From DATEFF01 sp964586395 (GTDB lineage Bacteria > Patescibacteriota > Saccharimonadia > Saccharimonadales > EFPC-124): a DNA stretch of 9,548 bases. The stretch covers positions 1-9,548 of the forward strand of contig CAZPGP010000028.1 of assembly GCA_964586395.1 (NCBI GenBank), read 5' to 3'. Shown one piece after another: positions 5,096-9,548 of this stretch. The position numbers and the translations under genes were made by a program. Under the pieces are notes generated by a model. It saw only the letters and a program-made list of their open reading frames with translations, was not told the origin of the DNA and ran no database searches. Position 1 is the stretch's first letter, and each line of letters opens with the position of its first letter.

Positions 5096-5126
5096 AAAAA
5101 TACCGGCACGTAAGTCCGGTACTTTT
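5096..5126. terminator. Bidirectional intrinsic terminator
   Basis: TACCGG (5101-5106) and CCGGTA (5116-5121) form a 6-bp stem, extendable by AAAA/TTTT across one mismatch. On the minus strand the stem is followed by TTTTTA, ending the tRNA-Thr/Tyr transcript; on the plus strand CTTTTAC follows, serving the 4444-5085 gene. Confidence 0.75.
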
Positions 5127-5129
5127 ACA

Positions 5130-5215
5130 TGGTGCTGGGAGAGGGAGTCGAACCCCCGAAGACATAAGTCGTCTGATTTACAGTCAGATGCGTTTGACCA
5201 CTTCGCTATCCCAGC
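5130..5215 (-). tRNA. tRNA-Tyr (anticodon GTA)
   Basis: An 86-nt class II tRNA with CCA encoded (5132-5130) and discriminator A. The acceptor stem is GCTGGGA/TCCCAGC, and the anticodon GTA is at 5181-5179 in a loop on a CTGA/TCAG-type stem. The long variable arm (GACGACTTATGTCTTC region) is expected for bacterial tRNA-Tyr, and GTTCGACTC is in the T arm. It lies one nt downstream of tRNA-Thr, so the two are co-transcribed. Confidence 0.95.
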
Positions 5216-5216
5216 C

Positions 5217-5291
5217 TGGAGCCGACAGAGGGATTTGAACCCACGACCCGCTGTTTACAAAACAGCCGCTCTACCACTGAGCTATGTCGGC
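5217..5291 (-). tRNA. tRNA-Thr (anticodon TGT)
   Basis: A 75-nt class I tRNA with acceptor GCCGACA/TGTCGGC, discriminator T and encoded CCA. The D arm is AGCTCAGTGGTAGAGC, the anticodon stem GCTGT/ACAGC has loop TTTGTAA (anticodon TGT at 5259-5257), and the T arm GTGGGTTCAAATCCC is canonical. It is the first gene of the Thr-Tyr pair. Confidence 0.95.
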
Positions 5292-5328
5292 GTGTATTTT
5301 GCCGCTGGTTCATCGGCACGATTACTGA

Positions 5329-5334
5329 ATTATA
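5329..5334 (-). promoter_or_regulatory. -10 box of the tRNA-Thr/Tyr promoter
   Basis: A perfect TATAAT on the minus strand lies 37 bp upstream of tRNA-Thr. The -35 is unclear: TTGAAA lies 20 bp upstream and an A-run at 17-18 bp. The A-rich tract upstream may act as an UP element. Confidence 0.5.
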
Positions 5335-5377
5335 GTACCATTCCGCCCCTGTTTTTTCAAGAAGACGGCCGTCTAAA

Positions 5378-6034
5378 CTACATTACCACTTTGCGTGGTT
5401 GGCGAATCTTGCGTGTTGAGTTGGCACTTTCGGCGATGCGATTGAGCTTCTCGCGAATGGCGAGCGCGAGTTCGGCTTCGTTAGCGCGCTCGTAGGCGTC
5501 GGCTAGGATCGACAGAGATTGAGGGTTTGGTTCTAGCTCAACGGCTTTTTCGAGCGCTTCAATCATCTTGCGGGTGTGCCCGAGCTTCTCCTGTACCTTG
5601 GCGTAGGCGATGTGGCGTGCGGCGAGGCTGCTTTCCATTTCGATAGCTTGCTCAAACGCAATTGCGGCTTTATCGAACTGCCCCGTTTCGTAGTAGATCA
5701 GCCCAACGTTGTGGAGGCTTGATGCGCTTGGTTCCAGGCTCTGTGCGATCTCGAAGCATTGGATAGCGTCCTGGTACGCGCGCTGCTTAGCATACAGAAT
5801 ACCAAGTCGGTTGTAGGCGGTCGCATTGCGTTCGTCGACGCGGAGGATGGTTAGCAGAGCTTTCTCGGCCCGCAAATACTTCTGTTCTACGATGCCCTGG
5901 TGGGCAATTTCCCAAAGCTTCTCGACGCGGCCGCCGAGCTTGGAACTCATAATCAGATCCGGCTCTTCGTCGGTTCGATAAAACATGCGGATGGTGAGCG
6001 CTGCAAGTGCTGCTAGCAGGAGTAATGAATACAT
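5378..6034 (-). CDS. Membrane-anchored TPR-repeat protein
   Basis: This 218-aa protein has an N-terminal hydrophobic segment at residues 1-18 (MYSLLLLAALAALTIRMF), an uncleaved anchor by appearance. Tetratricopeptide repeats follow, about 36-69, 70-103 (AYNRLGILYAKQRAYQDAIQCFEIAQSLEP), 104-136 (SLHNVGLIYYETGQFDKAAIAFEQAI), a degenerate one at 137-170 and one at 171-204. The C-terminus is basic. TPR arrays are protein-binding scaffolds; the partner is unknown. It is the last gene of the trpS-rluD-holB operon, 24 nt after holB, with a weak AAGAG before the ATG. The stop is TAG. Confidence 0.85.
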   Translation of the reverse strand: MYSLLLLAALAALTIRMFYRTDEEPDLIMSSKLGGRVEKLWEIAHQGIVEQKYLRAEKALLTILRVDERNATAYNRLGILYAKQRAYQDAIQCFEIAQSLEPSASSLHNVGLIYYETGQFDKAAIAFEQAIEMESSLAARHIAYAKVQEKLGHTRKMIEALEKAVELEPNPQSLSILADAYERANEAELALAIREKLNRIAESANSTRKIRQPRKVVM

Positions 6035-6058
6035 GATTTGACTCTTACTATACCAAAC

Positions 6059-6898
6059 TTAATACCGACTGAACAGTTGTAGCAACTGTGCTTTGACGTT
6101 GCCGTTCCGACTAATAGCGAGCTGTGCTTCCTCGATTGCCGAGGCGAGCTTGGTCCAGTGGGTGGCTTGCGTGGCGCTGGTTGCTGAGCTGAGCTGGACT
6201 TCGACAACGCGTGCCATCGCGCTGAGTGTTTCAAGGCAGTCGTCGCGACTACCAGATAGTTTGCCGGTCAGAACGAAGCGTTCATGTGGTTTGGCTGCCA
6301 GGAGTTGCTTCACGATCTGCATTCGATCTCGTTGCTTGGGAAGGGCGTCCCCATCGAGTAGTTGCAGTGCGACCCCTGGGCGACCCTGCGCCAGGAAAAT
6401 GAGCTGTGATAGATCGCTTTGCGCAATTCCTGGCTGCTTACTCATGACGAGTCGACGAATAGTGTTGTCGGGCAGTGGCGCGAGCGATAGTTGCTGGATG
6501 CGGGACAGAATAGTCGGCAGCAGAGACTCGAGCTGGAGTGTGGTCAACATGAACGTCAAGCCTGCGCGTGGCTCCTCTAGGAGCTTCAGGAAGGCATTCT
6601 CGGCCTCCATGCTCATACGGTCGGCTCGCTCGACGATGACGACCTGGTGGCTTTCCTGCTTAGCTCTCGTGGCTTTGTATAGCTCGCGGATGGTTTCGAT
6701 GGCAACAGTACCTTTCTCGTCCGGCGAAATAACGCGAATATTCGTCGGATGATCGACGAGGTGACTGGCTAGCGCGTTCGCGACAGTCATCTTACCAATC
6801 CCTTCTGGCCCGACGAACAGGATACCTTGCGGTGGCCGCGCGGCAAGTGCTTCGAGGTTATGCTTGACCGATTCGTGCAGAAGGATAGAGCCGAACAT
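6059..6898 (-). CDS. holB: DNA polymerase III clamp-loader subunit delta' (HolB/DnaX-like AAA+ ATPase)
   Basis: This 279-aa protein opens with the delta'/gamma signature 'LLHESVKHNLEALAARPPQGILFVGPEGIGK', in which Walker A is GPEGIGKMT at residues 30-38. VIVERADRMSMEAENAFLKLLEEP (87-110) is the Walker B/DExx region and RFC-box helix typical of the family, and LLPTILSRIQQL (127-138) holds the SRC-like sensor motif with Cys replaced by Ile. The four zinc-binding cysteines of longer HolB/DnaX proteins are absent. The product would help open the sliding clamp at replication forks. The Shine-Dalgarno GGAG overlaps the end of the rluD-like gene, the ATG is 2 nt past its TAG, so translation is coupled. 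It could instead be named DnaX-like; length and lack of a tau tail favour delta'. Confidence 0.85.
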   Translation of the reverse strand: MFGSILLHESVKHNLEALAARPPQGILFVGPEGIGKMTVANALASHLVDHPTNIRVISPDEKGTVAIETIRELYKATRAKQESHQVVIVERADRMSMEAENAFLKLLEEPRAGLTFMLTTLQLESLLPTILSRIQQLSLAPLPDNTIRRLVMSKQPGIAQSDLSQLIFLAQGRPGVALQLLDGDALPKQRDRMQIVKQLLAAKPHERFVLTGKLSGSRDDCLETLSAMARVVEVQLSSATSATQATHWTKLASAIEEAQLAISRNGNVKAQLLQLFSRY

Positions 6899-6900
6899 GT

Positions 6901-7773
6901 CTACTCCAATGTGTTTAGGTAGTCTTCGAGTTCTGGTGGTAGTGGTGCCGTGAATACTTTGCGCTCTCGGGAAGGAAGCGTTAGCTCGAGTTGATGAGCG
7001 TGCAGGAACATGCGGCCAAGTTGCTTTGATTCCTCGCCGTACACGTGGTCGCCAACGATCGGGTGACCAAGATACTCGAGGTGCACGCGTAACTGATGGG
7101 TTCGCCCAGTATGCGGCTTGAGCTCAACCAGGTCGAAGTCTTTGTATGACTTAGTAACTGTGTAGGCCGTCTCGGCCGATTTGCCATTGGCGCCGACACG
7201 GAATGTTTGCGGCTTCTTAGGGTTGCGCTCGATCGGCAGGCGGAGGATAGCTTCTGGATTGCGCAGATGACCGCGCACTAGCGCCAAGTAGGTTTTCTTG
7301 ACATTGCGTTTGCTAAATTGACCTTGCAGCCAGCGCTTGGCCTCCGTGTTTTTGGCGGCGATAATAACGCCGGATGTGCCGCGGTCGAGGCGGTGCACAA
7401 TGCCAGGTCGGTTGGTATCTACGCCGTCAGTAGTCTTTGGACGTACAAATTCGGCTACGGTGAACTCTTGGCTCTCGGCGCCTTTTGCGTGGGCCAGCAC
7501 GCCAGAGGGTTTGTTGATGACGATAACGTCGTCGTCTTCGTATATGACTGGCAGGGATTGTCCCTCGAAGGTTGGTGCGTCGGGTACGGTAACTTCAACA
7601 ATATCGTCGAGTGCGAGTTTGTAGCTGGCTTTGACTGGTTTGCCGCCAATCAAAACCTCACCGGCTTCACATCGTCTCTGCCAGTATGATCGAGAGTACT
7701 CTGCTGCGGCATGCGCGAGGAAGGCGTCGACGCGCTCCCCCGCTGTTTCGGCGACAAATCGAAGTTGATTCAT
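6901..7773 (-). CDS. rluD: RluA/RluD-family 23S rRNA pseudouridine synthase
   Basis: This 290-aa protein has an N-terminal S4 RNA-binding domain (residues ~1-60, GERVDAFLA ... GEVLIGGKPVKASYKL) and then the RluA-type catalytic domain. The catalytic motif GIVHRLDRGTSG is at 124-135 with catalytic Asp130, the second motif is LKPHTGRTHQLRVHL at 218-232, and VINKPSGVLAH is at 85-95. S4 plus this core is the RluD architecture, which isomerises uridines in helix 69 of 23S rRNA; RluC/YlyB-type targets cannot be excluded. The ATG overlaps the trpS stop by one nt (TAATG), with no Shine-Dalgarno, so translation probably relies on re-initiation after trpS. Confidence 0.9.
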   Translation of the reverse strand: MNQLRFVAETAGERVDAFLAHAAAEYSRSYWQRRCEAGEVLIGGKPVKASYKLALDDIVEVTVPDAPTFEGQSLPVIYEDDDVIVINKPSGVLAHAKGAESQEFTVAEFVRPKTTDGVDTNRPGIVHRLDRGTSGVIIAAKNTEAKRWLQGQFSKRNVKKTYLALVRGHLRNPEAILRLPIERNPKKPQTFRVGANGKSAETAYTVTKSYKDFDLVELKPHTGRTHQLRVHLEYLGHPIVGDHVYGEESKQLGRMFLHAHQLELTLPSRERKVFTAPLPPELEDYLNTLE

Positions 7774-8819
7774 TATGACCGTGGGCGCAGGCCAACTGCT
7801 TGTTGTGCGCGTAGAAGTGTGGCTTCGGCGATTTCACTCACCTTGCGCTCGTCCTCTTCGAGTTTGGCCAGGAGTTTGGCTTCGTCGACGTTCTGGACGC
7901 GCTCTTGGAATTCGCGGAGGAAAGCTTCGACCTTTTTGGCTACGGCGGTCTTCAGCTCGCCGTAACTGCTGCGGCCTTTCCATTCGGCTGCAACTTCTGC
8001 GACAGGTCGTTCGCTCATGAGAGCGAGCATTTGGATCAAGTTGGAGATGCCCGGCTGATTAGCCCAGTCGAAGTTAATCTCGCCAGCGCTGTCCGTCGTG
8101 GCACTCATAACTTTCTTGGCAGCTTCAGCTGGGTCATCGGTCATGCCGATAGTACCGGCTGGGTCGTCTACGGATTTGCTCATCTTTTTGCCTGGGTTCC
8201 GGAGGCTGCGAATGCGTACGCCGTTGTCGCGCTCTGCAAACTCAAGCTGAGTCTTCCAGTCTTCGGGTACGGTGAATACGCCGTCGGTGAAGACATCTTC
8301 GAACTTGTTGTTCATGCGCATACCGAGGTCGCGGGCAAGTTCGAGGTGTTGCTTCTGGTCGTCGCCAACTGGCACGTAGCGGGCGTTGTAGAGCAGGATG
8401 TCGGCGGCCATCAGGACAGGATAGTTGAAGAGGCCGACGCTAACGTTGGCTTGGCCGTCGGATTTGTCCTTGAACTGTGTCATGCGACCCATTTCGCCCA
8501 TGTAGGCGAAGCAGTCGAGAATCCAAGTGAGTTCAGAGTGGGCTGGGATATAACTCTGGCGGTACAGATGCGCGCCGTCTGCCCAGAAGTCCATGCCTGC
8601 GGCTACAAAATATTTGAGGTTACGAACGGTGTTTTCGTACAGTGTGTTGTGGTCGATGGGTGTGGTGAAGGAGTGCAGATCGGGCACGAAGAAAAACATA
8701 TCGTGCGTGTCGCCATGCGCCTTCTGGATTTCAACCATCGGCAACATTGCACCCAAATAATTACCGAGGTGCGGCTCGCCGTTGCTGCGAATGCCTGTGA
8801 GGACTCTATCTCTGTTCAT
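7773..8819 (-). CDS. trpS: Tryptophanyl-tRNA synthetase
   Basis: This 348-aa class I synthetase is at the usual bacterial TrpRS length. The N-terminal LTGIRSNGEPHLGNYLGA has the HIGH-type motif PHLGN at residues 16-20. GDDQKQHLELARD (152-164) is the conserved TrpRS core, and KKMSKS (211-216) is the KMSKS loop that drives Trp-AMP formation. It charges tRNA-Trp in the cytoplasm. It heads the operon trpS-rluD-holB-TPR. The start ATG 8819 has no Shine-Dalgarno; a possible -10 TACACT (8834-8829) ends 9 nt upstream. No T-box leader or terminator is seen in the 65-bp divergent intergenic region. Confidence 0.96.
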   Translation of the reverse strand: MNRDRVLTGIRSNGEPHLGNYLGAMLPMVEIQKAHGDTHDMFFFVPDLHSFTTPIDHNTLYENTVRNLKYFVAAGMDFWADGAHLYRQSYIPAHSELTWILDCFAYMGEMGRMTQFKDKSDGQANVSVGLFNYPVLMAADILLYNARYVPVGDDQKQHLELARDLGMRMNNKFEDVFTDGVFTVPEDWKTQLEFAERDNGVRIRSLRNPGKKMSKSVDDPAGTIGMTDDPAEAAKKVMSATTDSAGEINFDWANQPGISNLIQMLALMSERPVAEVAAEWKGRSSYGELKTAVAKKVEAFLREFQERVQNVDEAKLLAKLEEDERKVSEIAEATLLRAQQAVGLRPRS

Positions 8820-8828
8820 TACTAGTTA

Positions 8829-8834
8829 AGTGTA
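8829..8834 (-). promoter_or_regulatory. Possible -10 box of the trpS operon
   Basis: TACACT on the minus strand lies 9 nt before the trpS ATG. No convincing -35 is visible 16-18 bp upstream. It would give a near-leaderless mRNA. Confidence 0.3.
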
Positions 8835-8845
8835 GCATATTGACC

Positions 8846-8874
8846 TTGGCTAAACCGTGCATCTGGGGCATAAT
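8846..8874 (+). promoter_or_regulatory. Promoter of the Nudix-like gene
   Basis: TTGGCT (8846-8851), 17 bp, CATAAT (8869-8874). The ATG at 8885 is 10 nt after the -10, so the leader would be only a few nt. It is divergent from trpS. Confidence 0.5.
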
Positions 8875-8884
8875 TGCGGCTGAT

Positions 8885-9439
8885 ATGACAGAAATTCCTC
8901 CTACCTCAGCGCCTCTCGACGATTCCGAAATCAACCAAGCAGCAGAATTGCTCGCTCGCCTCCCGGCCGGCTTTCTGCCCTTCCCTATTTTCCGGCAGGT
9001 TGCGCGGCTTGCTGTCTTCTCGATTGTGGAGGTTGTCCCGATGCGTGTACGCAACGGTCAGGTTGAGGTACTGCTACTAAAACGTGGCGAGGAAAAGCAG
9101 GATTGGCCGGAGCTGTGGCCGGGTATTCTGCACACGCCCGGCACGGTGATCCGCCCGACCGATGAGCTAGGATCGTACAAGGAAGCCTTCAGACGCATCC
9201 TGCAAGACGAGCTACACGGCGTGGAGCTGGCTGGCGAGCCAGAGTACGTCTATAACCTCCTGCATCACAACAAGCGCGGGACGGAAAGCGCGCAGGTGTT
9301 TATTGTTGAGGTTGCTGGGGAGCCAACGGCCGGCGCCTTCTATCCCGCCGACAAGCTGCCGACGAATATTATGCTGTCGCAGCTGGACTTTATTCCGGCA
9401 GCAGTTGCTGCCTTTAAGCGTGCGAAGGGCTTGGTCTAA
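8885..9439 (+). CDS. Nudix-like protein with degraded signature
   Basis: This 184-aa protein has a ~40-residue N-terminal extension (EINQAAELLARLPAGFLPFPIFRQVARLAVF) and then a Nudix-type fold: VFSIVEVVPMRVRNGQVEVLLLKRGEEKQDWP, a glycine turn at LHTPGTVIR and the box helix at ~98-112. The helix reads YKEAFRRILQDELHGV, with spacing lengthened and the canonical RExxEExG glutamates partly replaced; D108-E109 remain. Catalysis may be altered or lost. A TTG at 8840 in the same frame is rejected: ATG 8885 fits the promoter and is where recognisable sequence begins. No Shine-Dalgarno. The last 15 nt overlap the tRNA-like sequence that follows. This is a different Nudix subgroup from the protein at 296-790. 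Confidence 0.7.
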   Translation: MTEIPPTSAPLDDSEINQAAELLARLPAGFLPFPIFRQVARLAVFSIVEVVPMRVRNGQVEVLLLKRGEEKQDWPELWPGILHTPGTVIRPTDELGSYKEAFRRILQDELHGVELAGEPEYVYNLLHHNKRGTESAQVFIVEVAGEPTAGAFYPADKLPTNIMLSQLDFIPAAVAAFKRAKGLV

Positions 9440-9500
9440 GCGTTAAGCCACCGGGTTCTAGACCCGGCGTTCGGGGGTTCGAGTCCCGTCTCTCCTGCCA
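9425..9500 (+). tRNA. tRNA-like sequence, anticodon CTA; degenerate tRNA or pseudo-tRNA/att remnant
   Basis: The length is 76 nt, as in a standard class I tRNA. The anticodon arm is perfect (CCGGG TTCTAGA CCCGG, 9451-9467; anticodon CTA at 9458-9460). T33, C48, the T loop TTCGAGT (9478-9484), discriminator G and CCA (9498-9500) fit their places, as do T8, A14 and A21. Against function: the acceptor AAGGGCT/CTCTCCT pairs at only four of seven positions, the D stem GTCT/AGCC has one mismatch, the D loop lacks the GG pair, and the T stem has a G-G mismatch. Its 5' end lies inside the preceding CDS. A CTA anticodon would read UAG, yet several genes here end in TAG. Most likely it is a pseudogene or the 3' half of a tRNA left by integration. 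Confidence 0.35.
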
Positions 9501-9548
9501 AGTACTTTTCACTAGGTCCACAGAGTATGAATGTAGACTTTTTAGTAC

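Noticed and set aside
5363..5374. 12-bp palindrome AGACGGCCGTCT next to the TPR gene stop, as a terminator
   Set aside because: On the minus strand it is followed by TCTTGAAAAAA, not a T-run, and the stem would be only 4 bp with a 4-nt loop.
7905..8825. 306-codon plus-strand frame opposite trpS
   Set aside because: Antisense shadow; the minus strand encodes an unmistakable tryptophanyl-tRNA synthetase with PHLGN and KMSKS motifs.
9458..9460. Genome-wide reassignment of UAG suggested by the CTA anticodon
   Set aside because: At least five genes here (974, 1670, 5378, 6901 ends, all minus strand) or nearby rely on TAG or other stops at positions fitting family lengths, and the tRNA-like sequence is poorly paired. 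Strictly, four TAG ends were seen.
9425..9500. 3' end of a tmRNA or a tRNA-Pyl
   Set aside because: The T arm and acceptor lack the tmRNA 3' pattern pairing with GGGGCTG-type 5' ends, and the tRNA-Pyl hallmarks (very short D loop, 3-nt variable loop, no TTCG-type T loop) are absent.

Overview
The window looks like a chromosomal segment of a small-genome bacterium. Candidatus Saccharibacteria (TM7) or another Patescibacterium (CPR) is the best guess. This is an inference from compact, often overlapping genes, minimal versions of housekeeping proteins, several starts with no Shine-Dalgarno placed 7-10 nt after a -10 box, and divergent Nudix and ATP-grasp proteins. TAA, TAG and TGA are all used as stops, so the code is the standard bacterial one and not the UGA=Gly code of Gracilibacteria.

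Left part (1-2100): the 3' end of a DoxX-like membrane protein converges on a Nudix hydrolase gene. Then comes the most unusual part of the window, a module present twice in tandem. Each copy has a ~180-nt GC-rich, highly structured element (about 805-988 and 1499-1681) that can fold into six successive hairpins, and a convergent minus-strand gene for a small paralogous protein (974-1366 and 1670-2005) resembling the phage/actinobacterial DUF7736 type. The two structured copies keep the same hairpins with compensatory changes, including a GNRA-type (GTGA) tetraloop on the plus strand. I therefore read them as a candidate undescribed non-coding RNA whose 3' end overlaps the 3' end of its partner gene. 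Both protein genes have near-identical sigma70-type promoters, a leader hairpin, a Shine-Dalgarno and a GTG start.

Middle part (2100-5130): a plus-strand pair encodes an AEC-family (auxin/malate efflux-like) exporter and an ATP-grasp-fold enzyme. The Shine-Dalgarno of the second overlaps the stop of the first. A 184-nt gap follows, holding a good promoter whose -10 lies inside a perfect 8-bp inverted repeat, with a possible 15-codon leader peptide. After it comes an unrecognised 213-aa protein with a faint chorismate-lyase/UTRA flavour. A bidirectional terminator separates this block from two minus-strand tRNA genes, Thr(TGT) then Tyr(GTA).

Right part (5378-8819): a tight minus-strand housekeeping operon, trpS - rluD-like - holB-like - TPR protein, with a 1-nt overlap, then a 2-nt gap, then a 24-nt gap. 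It joins tRNA charging, rRNA modification and replication clamp loading. Divergent to trpS is a Nudix-like protein with a degraded signature (8885-9439). Its 3' end runs into a 76-nt tRNA-like sequence (9425-9500) with anticodon CTA, a perfect anticodon arm and an encoded CCA, but a largely unpaired acceptor stem. This is either a tRNA pseudogene, an integration (att) scar, or an odd amber-reading tRNA.
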